DNA of 54,246 bases from Calothrix sp. CSU_2_0 (GTDB lineage: Bacteria > Cyanobacteriota > Cyanobacteriia > Cyanobacteriales > Nostocaceae), in contig JAAUPE010000036.1 in the NCBI GenBank assembly GCA_012034595.1, positions 1-54,246 on the forward strand, read 5' to 3'. Both the position numbers and the translations under genes were made by a program. Each line of letters opens with the position of its first letter. The stretch's first letter is position 1. A model generated the notes under the pieces. That model did not search any database. It worked only from the letters and a program-made list of their open reading frames with translations, and was not told where the DNA came from. Below, in pieces: positions 45,131 to 54,246 of this stretch.

Positions 45131-48100
45131 ATGAATAATGAGTCTACAAATCAAGAGCGGAAAATGACAATTTCGGAAAATTCACATAGTTCATCCAGGT
45201 GTATGTATCAGGGGCAAAAATGGTTGGTAGAAGAACGCGATGCTTGTGGTGTGGGCTTTATTGCCCATCGTCGAAATCAAGCTAGCCATGAAATTATCGA
45301 AAAAGCTTTATCAGCTTTAACCTGTTTGGAACACCGTGGTGGTTGCAGTGCCGATCGCGATTCTGGGGATGGTGCAGGTGTTTTGACTGCGATTCCTTGG
45401 CAGTTGTTCCAACAGTCTTTACTGTTAAATAAATCACATACACTTATCGCCCAAAATATAGATTTTTCTAATAATGGTAAAAATGCAATTGGGGTACTTT
45501 TTTTACCACAAGATGCTCATTTGGCGGAGAAAATACGTAACGAATTTGAACGGGTAGCATCAGAAGAAAAATTAACTGTGCTGGGCTGGCGAGAAGTTCC
45601 GGTGAATCCCAATGTATTGGGCGTGCAGGCAAGGGAAAATCTGCCTTTGATGCAGCAAGTATTATTGGTGTCGGAAGATAAAAGCGGTGATGAGCTAGAG
45701 CGAATCTTATACTTAGTTCGCCGTCGTCTAGTGAAAGCGGTAAAAAATATTTATCCAGACTTTTACGTTGCTTCCTTGTCGAGTCGGACGATTGTTTATA
45801 AAGGCATGGTGCGATCGGCTGTGCTGGGGGATTTTTATGACGACCTCAAAAACCCAGCTTTTACTAGTGCTTTTGCGGTTTACCACCGTCGTTTTAGTAC
45901 TAACACCATGCCCAAATGGCACTTAGCCCAGCCAATGCGGCTATTGGGTCACAATGGCGAAATTAATACTTTACTGGGTAACATTAACTGGATGACAGCG
46001 CGCGAATCCAGCTTGAATCATCCAATTTGGGAAAATCGCTTCGACGAACTCAAACCATTTGTCCAAATTGATAACAGCGACTCAGCAACCTTAGATAATG
46101 TTTTTGAGGTGATGGTGCGATCGGGACGCAGCCCTTTGGAAGCCTTAGCGATTATGGTTCCGGAAGCCTATAACAACCAGCCAGAACTACGTAATTACCC
46201 TGAGATTGTAGATTTCTACGAATATTACAGTGGGATGCAGGAAGCTTGGGATGGTCCAGCATTGTTAGTATTTAGCGATGGGCAAAAAGTGGGAGCAACC
46301 CTCGATCGCAATGGCTTAAGACCTGCTCGATATTTTATCACCAAAGATGATTACATTGTTGTCGCATCGGAAGCTGGTGTAGTAGAATTCCCAGAAGAAG
46401 ATATTATTGAGAAAGGTCGCTTGGGTCCAGGAGAAATGATTGCCGTTGACCTGGAAACCTCGGAAATATTGAAGAATTGGGAAATCAAGCAGCGTATTGC
46501 CAAGCAACATCCCTACGGAGAATGGTTGCGGAAACACCGTCAAGAATTGACGTTATTGGTTAATGGTAATAGTAGTAACGGGAATGGGAATGGGAATGGG
46601 AATAGCAACGGCAACGGTAACGGTCATTTACCATCGATCGCTGGTCATGCCTTAAACGGCAAAGGACAAATAGTTAAGGACAAACAGCCAGTAAACATCG
46701 ACCGTCAAAACCTACTACGTCAACAGACAGCCTTCGGCTACAGTAGCGAAGATGTGGAAATGGTAATCCAACCGATGGCACAGGATGGTAAAGAAGCCAC
46801 ATTCTGCATGGGTGATGATATTCCCTTGGCAGTGTTATCGGAAAAACCGCACCTATTGTACGACTATTTCAAACAACGGTTCGCCCAGGTGACAAACCCA
46901 GCGATTGACCCGTTACGAGAAAGTTTAGTCATGTCGCTGAAGGTTGAACTAGGTGAAAAGGGTAATTTACTCGATCCCAAACCCGAATATGCACGACGAC
47001 TAAAGTTGGATTCACCCGTTTTACTTAACAATGAATTAACAGCGATCGCAAATTCATCGTTTAAAACCCAAGAATTATCCACCCTATTCGCAATTTCCTC
47101 CGGTCCAGATGGCTTAAAAGCTGCTGTCGAAGCATTACAAATCAAAGCCGCAGAGGCAATCCGGGCAGGGGCAGAAATTTTGGTGTTAAGTGACAGAAAT
47201 AACGCAGGTATCAGCGCGGAAAATACTTGTATTCCCCCATTACTTGCAGTTGGTGCAGTTCACCACCACCTGATTCGGCAAGGGCTGAGAACCCAGGCAT
47301 CCTTAGTCATTGATACTGCACAGTGCTGGAGTACGCACCACTTTGCTTGTTTGATTGGCTACGGGGCTGCTGCGGTTTGTCCTTATATGGCATTGGCAAC
47401 GGTTGAGGATTGGTGGGCTGACCCGAAAACCCAGCAATTTATGGAACGGGGAAAAATTGCTGCCATGAGTTTGGAGAAAGCCCAAAAGAATTACCGTAAG
47501 GCAATCGAAGCTGGTTTACTCAAGATTCTCTCAAAGATGGGTATTTCCCTGCTTTCCAGCTACCAAGCTGCCCAAATCTTTGAAGCTATTGGCATTGGTG
47601 CAGATTTATTAGAATTAGGGTTCCAAGGTACTACTTCTCGCGTTAGCGGTTTGAGTGTTCGCGAACTTGCTCAGGAAGTATTATCCTTCCACTGCAAAGC
47701 ATTCCCCGAAATCACCATCAAAAAGTTGGAAAACTTGGGCTTTGTTCAGTATCGTCCCGGTGGCGAGTACCATATGAACAGCCCCGAATTAGCGAAAGCG
47801 CTGCACAAAGCTGTTGATGGCAAGCAATACGACCATTACGAAGTTTATCAGCAACACCTGCAAAACCGACCAGTAACTGCATTACGGGATTTACTCGACT
47901 TTACTAGCGATCGCAATCCAATTCCCATCGAAGAAGTCGAATCTGTCAGCGAAATCGTCAAGCGGTTCTGTACTGGAGGGATGTCGCTAGGTGCGCTCTC
48001 GCGGGAAGCCCATGAAACCCTCGCGATCGCCATGAATCGGATTGGTGGTAAATCCAATTCTGGGGAAGGTGGGGAAGACCCAGTACGCTACAAAATTGTC

Positions 48101-49906
48101 GATGATGTTCGAGATGGGCGATCGCAAATCCTCCCCCACCTGAAAGGGTTACGGAATGGGGACACTGCAATGAGTTCCATCAAACAAGTCGCATCGGGAC
48201 GGTTTGGAGTCACACCCGAATACTTGATGAGTGCCAAGCAAATCGAAATTAAAATTGCTCAAGGTGCAAAACCAGGTGAAGGTGGACAATTACCAGGTCC
48301 GAAGGTTAGTCCCTATATCGCCATGTTACGGCGTTCCAAACCCGGTGTCACCTTGATTTCACCACCCCCGCACCACGATATTTACTCAATTGAAGATTTG
48401 GCACAGCTAATTTTCGATCTGCACCAAATCAACCCGAAAGCACAGGTTTCGGTGAAATTAGTTGCGGAAATTGGGATTGGTACGATCGCTGCTGGGGTTG
48501 CGAAAGCTAACGCTGATATTATTCAAGTCTCCGGACATGATGGTGGAACAGGTGCATCTCCCTTGAGTTCGATTAAACACGCTGGTTCACCGTGGGAACT
48601 CGGATTGACAGAAGTGCATCGTGTCCTGATGGAAAATCAACTGCGAGACAGGGTAATTCTCCGGGTTGATGGTGGTTTGAAGAGTGGTTGGGACGTATTA
48701 ATGGGTGCATTAATGGGTGCTGAAGAATACGGCTTTGGTTCCATTGCCATGATTGCCGAAGGGTGTATAATGGCGCGGATTTGCCATACAAATAATTGCC
48801 CGGTGGGTGTGGCTTCCCAAAAAGCAGAACTGCGAAAACGGTTTAATGGAATGCCCGAACATGTGGTGAATTTCTTCTACTTTGTCGCTGAAGAAGTTCG
48901 CAGTTTGCTAGCACGTTTGGGTTATCGTTCGTTAATTGAAGTTGTCGGACGTGCGGATTTGTTGACAACCCGTGCAGGTAGAAATTTGACAAAAACAGAG
49001 GCACTCAACCTCGATTGTTTGTTAAAGCTTCCCGATACCCGCGAAAACCGGACTTGGTTACAACATGAAGTTGTCCACAGCAACGGTGCAGTTCTAGATG
49101 ACCAATTACTTGCCGATGCAGATATTCAAGCCGCAATTAGCAACCAATCGAGTGTCACCAAGAGTATTAAAATAGTCAACACCGATCGCACGGTTGGAGC
49201 CAGATTAGCAGGGGCGATCGCATCTAAATACGGCGATAATGGTTTTGGCGGACAAATTAACCTCCACTTCAATGGCAGCGTCGGACAGAGCTTTGGTGCG
49301 TTTAATCTACCGGGGATGATTCTGACCCTCGAAGGTGAAGCAAACGACTATGTTGGCAAAGGGATGAACGGTGGTGAAATCATCATCAAACCCCATGCTG
49401 CGGCTATCTACGACCCTGCACAAAATGTAATTATTGGCAATACCTGTTTGTATGGGGCGACAGGTGGATACTTGTATGCCAATGGGTTAGCGGGGGAGCG
49501 TTTTGCAGTTCGCAACTCCAAAGCCACGGCAGTTATCGAAGGTGCGGGAGACCATTGCTGCGAATACATGACAGGTGGTGTAGTCGTCGTTCTGGGTAAA
49601 GTTGGACGTAACGTCGCTGCTGGGATGACAGGAGGGCTGGGATACTTCTTGGATGAGAATGGCGGCTTTTCCGAATTAGTCAATCCAGAAATCGTCAAAA
49701 TTCAACGAGTCAATACCCCAGCCGGAGAAAAACAACTCCAAGAATTAATTCGCATACATTGCGATCGCACGGGTTCACCAAAAGCGAAAATGATTTTGGA
49801 AAATTGGCAAGAATACCTACCCCAATTCTGGCAAGTTGTCCCACCATCAGAAGCCGATGGTCCCGAAGCCAATCCCCAGTATGAAAAGCAATTGAGTCCT
49901 GTGTAA
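45131..49906 (+). CDS. gltS: Ferredoxin-dependent glutamate synthase
   Basis: A 1591-residue Fd-GOGAT that makes two glutamates from glutamine and 2-oxoglutarate with reduced ferredoxin, completing the GS-GOGAT cycle. The class II glutaminase Cys is in [10 protein letters not shown] (Cys39), implying removal of a propeptide. The central and FMN-binding domains follow, with the 3Fe-4S cysteines in [15 protein letters not shown]. The last third is the right-handed beta-helix (GXXG-rich) domain. At about residues 478-500 a low-complexity Asn-Gly linker interrupts the sequence. A strong terminator hairpin follows at 49917. As I recall, the gene order up to this gene is conserved in Nostoc/Anabaena. 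Confidence 0.95.
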   Translation: MNNESTNQERKMTISENSHSSSRCMYQGQKWLVEERDACGVGFIAHRRNQASHEIIEKALSALTCLEHRGGCSADRDSGDGAGVLTAIPWQLFQQSLLLNKSHTLIAQNIDFSNNGKNAIGVLFLPQDAHLAEKIRNEFERVASEEKLTVLGWREVPVNPNVLGVQARENLPLMQQVLLVSEDKSGDELERILYLVRRRLVKAVKNIYPDFYVASLSSRTIVYKGMVRSAVLGDFYDDLKNPAFTSAFAVYHRRFSTNTMPKWHLAQPMRLLGHNGEINTLLGNINWMTARESSLNHPIWENRFDELKPFVQIDNSDSATLDNVFEVMVRSGRSPLEALAIMVPEAYNNQPELRNYPEIVDFYEYYSGMQEAWDGPALLVFSDGQKVGATLDRNGLRPARYFITKDDYIVVASEAGVVEFPEEDIIEKGRLGPGEMIAVDLETSEILKNWEIKQRIAKQHPYGEWLRKHRQELTLLVNGNSSNGNGNGNGNSNGNGNGHLPSIAGHALNGKGQIVKDKQPVNIDRQNLLRQQTAFGYSSEDVEMVIQPMAQDGKEATFCMGDDIPLAVLSEKPHLLYDYFKQRFAQVTNPAIDPLRESLVMSLKVELGEKGNLLDPKPEYARRLKLDSPVLLNNELTAIANSSFKTQELSTLFAISSGPDGLKAAVEALQIKAAEAIRAGAEILVLSDRNNAGISAENTCIPPLLAVGAVHHHLIRQGLRTQASLVIDTAQCWSTHHFACLIGYGAAAVCPYMALATVEDWWADPKTQQFMERGKIAAMSLEKAQKNYRKAIEAGLLKILSKMGISLLSSYQAAQIFEAIGIGADLLELGFQGTTSRVSGLSVRELAQEVLSFHCKAFPEITIKKLENLGFVQYRPGGEYHMNSPELAKALHKAVDGKQYDHYEVYQQHLQNRPVTALRDLLDFTSDRNPIPIEEVESVSEIVKRFCTGGMSLGALSREAHETLAIAMNRIGGKSNSGEGGEDPVRYKIVDDVRDGRSQILPHLKGLRNGDTAMSSIKQVASGRFGVTPEYLMSAKQIEIKIAQGAKPGEGGQLPGPKVSPYIAMLRRSKPGVTLISPPPHHDIYSIEDLAQLIFDLHQINPKAQVSVKLVAEIGIGTIAAGVAKANADIIQVSGHDGGTGASPLSSIKHAGSPWELGLTEVHRVLMENQLRDRVILRVDGGLKSGWDVLMGALMGAEEYGFGSIAMIAEGCIMARICHTNNCPVGVASQKAELRKRFNGMPEHVVNFFYFVAEEVRSLLARLGYRSLIEVVGRADLLTTRAGRNLTKTEALNLDCLLKLPDTRENRTWLQHEVVHSNGAVLDDQLLADADIQAAISNQSSVTKSIKIVNTDRTVGARLAGAIASKYGDNGFGGQINLHFNGSVGQSFGAFNLPGMILTLEGEANDYVGKGMNGGEIIIKPHAAAIYDPAQNVIIGNTCLYGATGGYLYANGLAGERFAVRNSKATAVIEGAGDHCCEYMTGGVVVVLGKVGRNVAAGMTGGLGYFLDENGGFSELVNPEIVKIQRVNTPAGEKQLQELIRIHCDRTGSPKAKMILENWQEYLPQFWQVVPPSEADGPEANPQYEKQLSPV

Positions 49907-49916
49907 TTCCACGTAG

Positions 49917-49958
49917 GGGCGTAGCTTACTTCTCTGCGGAAGTACGCTACGCCCTTTT
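49917..49958 (+). terminator. Terminator hairpin after glutamate synthase
   Basis: GGGCGTAGCTTACTTC (49917-49932) pairs with GAAGTACGCTACGCCC (49939-49954) with one mismatch across a 6-base loop, then TTTT. It starts 10 bases after the stop. The CGTAGC-type stem also resembles dispersed palindromic repeats. Confidence 0.65.
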
Positions 49959-50002
49959 AAGATAATACGGTTGAGTTAATGAAAACCAAGACTTGGGAGA
50001 AG

Positions 50003-50085
50003 TTGGGGGGAAGACTTTCTTCCCCCAAACTGAGTCGCAAGCGACACGCTGCGCGAACGGTGTGGATTCTCCCCCAAACCCCCTG
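50003..50085. repeat. Hairpin-rich repeat between glutamate synthase and the exoprotein gene
   Basis: TTGGGGGGAAG (50003-50013) pairs with CTTCCCCCAA (50019-50028), and GTCGC-AA-GCGAC follows at 50034-50045, then a CACGCTGCGCGAACGGTGTG stem. The chain of small stems is like those in and after rnhB. Confidence 0.5.
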
Positions 50086-50170
50086 CACAAAAGCACGATT
50101 ATTTTATTGTTTAGTTTTAATAGAAAAGTTTATTTTGTTTCCTACAAACAAATCCAAATTGAGATTTTGA

Positions 50171-50953
50171 TTATGAGCGATCGCTCGGACATTTAGGAAC
50201 TGCATTACCAGCAGATGGAGTTGCATTTGCCGCGATCGCAACCAGAGCAATACCACCATCGGCAGTTTTTACCAAACCCTGTGCCTCAATAATTTGGGGA
50301 GTAGAGGAAGATCTATTTTCTTGTCTTTCTTGTCTCTCTTGCCCTTCCCTTCTTCCCCCATCATCCAAAATCGCTAGCGGAATACGTGCTGTACCAGTTA
50401 ATGGTTCCAGAGGACTAGGTGGTAAACTACCGCGTCCAGTGATGATAAAACGAGGCATATTTGCCACTTCTTCCGGGGTTCTGGGACAAAGTTGACTCAA
50501 TTGGGTAGTTGCGTCTACTACTTCATTTGGTAATTCGATTATTCCCTTTGTGGGGTCAATGTCAGGGATATTAATTTCTGTGGTTCCACTTAAGGAAGGA
50601 TTCGCACCTGTAGCAGTAATATCGCTTTCTGGCGTGGGAAAACTACGGGCTTGCGTACCAAAGATGCCTTGAGAAGTGATTTTGACTCGACCACCGCGAG
50701 AGTCAGTAGAATTGGCGCTAATATCGCTATTTTCAAAGGCTGCTAATACATCAGCATTGATATTAATGTTACCACCGATGACATTTGCACCTGTAGCATT
50801 GGTGGTGATATTGCTGTTGCGACGCATGATTAAAGCGTTGGTGTTGAGATTAATTGTTGCTTGTTCTTTGTTAGGGTCTTTGTTAGGGCTGCGAGTGTTA
50901 GCGTTGAGAGAGGCTTTGTTGTTTAGACGGATAGTGTCAGCGTTGATGGTCAT
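50171..50953 (-). pseudogene. C-terminal part of the TpsA-like exoprotein, after a frameshift
   Basis: 260 residues from the first ATG after the frame break (the frame is open a little further upstream). The last haemagglutinin-type repeats (MRRNSNITTNATGANVIGG) are followed by the typical cyanobacterial end: LSQLCPRTPEEVANMPRFII, TGRGSLPPSPLEPLTG, then a variable Arg/Gln-rich segment and a final Ala-rich, Cys-containing end. It belongs to the gene at 50968-54246. Alone it would not be exported, since the secretion signal is upstream. Confidence 0.75.
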
Positions 50954-50967
50954 AGTACCTGCATTAC

Positions 50968-53900
50968 CTATTCCCTCACTGGTGCTACTGATAAATCCAC
51001 CATTGCTACATTCAAAAGTGGAGTTTGAATTGTTAAACTTCCAGCGTTGCCCGTACTTCTTTCAGATGCAGAAGCTGTTATTTTGCTAGTTCGTTGTCTT
51101 TCCAACGCGCCTGTAGATATACCACTAACATTTATAGACTCACTAGCAAGAATAGAAATTTTTCCTGCATTACCAATTCCTGTAGTTTCAGCAAAAATTT
51201 CTGCACCATCTCTGAGGCTTAATTTTCCTGTTTGAATCGTTAAGTTTCCACCATTACCTTGAGGTGGTCTGCCATTGCGAAAGTCTATAATACCTGCTTC
51301 AGTTCGTCCATCTGTTTGAACACCAGCAAAAACACCCGTACTGAAAAAGTTCTGTTGTTCTGTTTCAAATAAATCTATTTCATCAGCACGAATAAACACA
51401 TTACCAGCATCTCCATCACCAAAGGTTGCAGCTTGAATTTTGCTCCCATCGCTGACACTCAAGCGTCTAGTTTCGACACTTAAGTTACCTCCTCGACCTT
51501 TACCAAATGCGTCTATTTGAGCGAATAAACCACCAGGAAAACCAACTGAACCTTCTGAACTATTATCACCTTCACGTTTATAAATTTGTCCGCTTAACTC
51601 CACAGAATCTGTAGCGATGATTTTAAAATTACCAGCATTCCCTTCGCCAAATGTGGATGGTCCAATCTGTGAATTTCTAACGATTAATCTTCCAGTTTTA
51701 ATTGTTATATCTCCAGAATTACCAGTTGCATCTTCTAGAACATTAGAAGCTAAACGACTATCACCCAGGATTTCTACTAAATCTCTGGCTTCAATTGTAA
51801 TATTTCCCCCGTTTCCTTGACCCAAAGTGCTAGCACTAATTCCCGATCTATTTGCAATATTTAAAGAACCAGTAGTAATGTCAATATTTCCGGCATTACC
51901 AACAGCATCAGAACTTTCAGCACTGTTAAAAATGTATGACGCTGAATCGAGAGAAATAGCATTAAGGGCTGTTATTGAGATATTTCCAGAGTTGCCTGTG
52001 CCATATGTACTAGAATTGATTATGCTACCATTTTTTATCAACAAGTTTCCAGTTTGAATATTGACATTTCCACCCCTACCTTCAGCACCGGAAGCTAAAA
52101 ATGAACTTATTTCCCCACTATCTTGAATAAAAAGATTGCCAGCTTTAATATTGACATCTCCACCAGTTCCTACGACACCAGAACCTAAACTTGCAAAAAT
52201 TCCGCTCTCTTCTCCTGAGATTGTAAATGCATCACGAACATTTATATTCGCTGTACCTCCAGTAGCTTTTTTACCTTGAAGCGCATCTGATGCATTACTA
52301 ACATAGATTCCTAACGTTCCGCCATTATTTAAGGATAAAGAACCAGATGTGATACTAACAGTACCTCCATTGCCAATAGCATCTTCACCTACAACACTAA
52401 ATAAACCACTTTCATTGCCATTGCTATCTGTTCCATCAAAAGTAACTGCATCTTTTGCTGTAATATTTATATTTCCTGCATTTCCTTGTCCACGGCTAAA
52501 GGAGTTAATTTGAGCGCCATCTTTTAAGAATAGATTTCCAGCTTGAATATTGATATCTCCACTTCTTCCTATCGCACCAGCGCCTAAACTTCCAACTATT
52601 TTGCTATTCGTACCGGAAATTGTAAATGTATCGCGCACGTTGATATTTACCTTACCACCAATACCTTGTCCTCCTCGAAGTATATTGGTTTTTCCATCCA
52701 CTCCAACTCCCAGTTGTGCGCCATTGGTTAAAAAGAATGAACCAGCAGTAATATCAATATCACCACCATTACCCACTGCACCAGCATCCACATCGCTAAG
52801 TATGCTTGTGTACGCAATGCTATTTTTGTTGTCGAATAACTGGAATCCATCTACAGTGACAGTATCCTTAGCTTGAATTGTGATATCACCAGCATTTCCT
52901 TGTCCACGAGTAGAAGAACTTACTTGACCACCATTAGTCAGCAAAAGTGAACCAGTGATGATGTCGATTTTTCCTGCATTACCAATAGCTTCATCAAGAA
53001 CTAAGTTGGTAATAATACTTTTATCTAGAGAAATACCATTGCGAGATGTGATGAATATATCACCAGCATTTCCGTTCCCATCAGTAAAAGTAGTAATTGT
53101 CCCACCATCTCTAATAAAAATATTTCCAGCATGAATTTTAATATCTCCACCTCTTCCTATGGTTCCATTGTCCAAAGCTCCAGATATCTCACTATTTGAC
53201 CCAGAAATTGTCAAAGCTTCACGCACGTTGATATTTACATTACCAGCAATACCTTGCCCACCAGAAAGCACATCAGTTTTCTTGTCTATACCAACTAATA
53301 TTTTTCCACCATTAGTTAGAGATAGGGAGCTACCGGAGATATCAATATTACCACCATTGCCAACTGCACCAGCTTCCACGCTACTAATTAAAGCTGTAAA
53401 CAAACTACTTTTCTCGTTAAAAGGCAGGAAGCCATCTAAAGTAACTGCATCCCTTGCCTGAATTTTTATATCTGCTGCATTACCTTTTCCACGAGTAGAC
53501 GTAGCTATCTGAGAGCCATTTCTTAAGGATAGCGAGCCTGTTGTCATGTCGATTTTTCCCGCGTTTCCTACTGCGTTGCTACCAACTCCGCTTGATAATA
53601 TTCCTACCCCATCAAAAGAGATTGTATCCTTAGCTTGAATAGTTATATTTCCCGCATTTCCTCGTCCGCTAGTGAAGGAATTAATTTGAGCGCCACCTGT
53701 TACCTCAAGAGAGCCAGTTTTAATAGAGATATTGCCAGCATTGCCTATTGCTTGAGATTGTACAGAGTTGAAAATTAGGCTATCGGTTCCTGCAAGATTG
53801 ATTTGCCCTATTGCATCGACTGTAATATCCCCTGCTTGAGTGCTAGCATTTCCCAAACCTTCTCCAATTCCCCCAAAAAGCTCGCTACCATTTAAAATAT

Positions 53901-54246
53901 TCAAATTTCGAGCATTTACAGTAATACTGCCACCACCATTACCAGGAACACGAACGATCGCTCTATTATTCAGCAACACATCTCCCCGTTGTACACCTTC
54001 GGGAAAACTCAAACTAAAATTATCCCCATTCGTTTGAATTCCAATGCTTCCAGGTTCCGTCAAACCTCCTAATTCTATGTGTCCACCATTCGCGATCGCC
54101 CATCCTCCATCCATGCTGACATTACCACCCACTAGCAGCAAACTTTTACCATCGGGAACCCGCAATCCTAATACATCGACACCCGCAGGGTCTTTTCCTG
54201 CTGGTGCAATTGAATTATTCTGAATCGCTGCATTTTGACTAATCTG
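50968..54246 (-). pseudogene. Filamentous haemagglutinin-like TpsA exoprotein, 5' truncated and frameshifted at its 3' end
   Basis: The frame is open to the window edge (54246), so the N-terminal signal and TPS domain lie outside. The first visible part (RVPDGKSLLLVGGNVSMDGG) is the segment that follows the TPS domain in cyanobacterial homologues. About 1060 residues of beta-helix repeats follow with units such as GNAGNIDITTGSLSLTNGG and GQGNAGNITIQAKDTVT. The frame stops at 50968 after SLTIQTPLLNVAMVDLS. One missing base near 51005-51010 (GT-AGC) would restore LLNVxSNGGFISSTSEGIGNAGTM and join 50171-50953. Secreted adhesin-like surface protein; partner TpsB is not in view. Confidence 0.85.

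Overview
The window is a piece of chromosome from a filamentous, probably heterocyst-forming cyanobacterium (Nostocales-like). The evidence is the abundance of the HIP1 octamer GCGATCGC, a low to moderate GC content, heptanucleotide tandem repeats (TTTTGGA and CCCAATN types), many small palindromic dispersed repeats, and a cyanobacterial gene set: an HpsJ-like protein, a CrtO-type ketolase, HemJ, an Rne with the PNPase-binding tail, ferredoxin-dependent glutamate synthase, several pentapeptide-repeat proteins, a Uma2-type nuclease and a large haemagglutinin-repeat exoprotein. The species cannot be fixed from the sequence alone.

Layout. Positions 1-9000 are accessory and decaying: a partial Gln-rich protein, an HpsJ-like membrane protein, a family 2 glycosyltransferase, a pentapeptide/transmembrane/pentapeptide protein, a Uma2-type protein, an exported pentapeptide protein, and two broken genes (an alpha/beta hydrolase cut by a 26-bp repeat, and a GH10-like glycosidase with two single-base losses). 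Positions 9000-25600 hold single metabolic, envelope and regulatory genes: crtO, a NUDIX hydrolase, hemJ, a MAPEG protein, a DUF6671 protein, a PlsC acyltransferase, sdhA, a DICT/HD-like protein, a pentapeptide protein, an exported WG-repeat protein, a CPBP protease, clpS and a STAS protein. Positions 25690-50000 are a conserved core block: a TIGR03960-type radical SAM protein with its DUF2344 part, rne-rnhB, a DUF1997 protein, pheA, a LON-domain protein, the str operon read leftward (rpsL, rpsG, fusA, tuf, rpsJ), an IscA-type protein, a mannose-6-phosphate-isomerase-type cupin, a phosphodiester glycosidase-like protein, and ferredoxin-GOGAT. From 50171 to the right edge, on the minus strand, lies a frameshifted two-partner-secretion (TpsA-like) exoprotein whose N-terminus is outside the window.

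Functional grouping. rne and rnhB form an RNA-processing pair 21 bases apart. The str operon supplies translation factors and ends in recognisable terminators after tuf and after rpsJ. Most other genes look like independent units.

The most notable theme is small repeats acting on genes. A 26-bp element sits exactly inside a HIP1 site and breaks the hydrolase. A hairpin-rich repeat appears to be translated in frame as about 45 extra residues in RNase HII, with a sister copy just after that gene. TTTTGGA-type arrays lie just upstream of three start codons, while CCCAATN-type arrays lie just downstream of stop codons. Four genes (GH10-like, radical SAM, TpsA-like, hydrolase) are frameshifted; three of them by single-base losses, so assembly error must be excluded. 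I found no tRNA, rRNA, CRISPR array, complete transposase gene or recognisable defence island.
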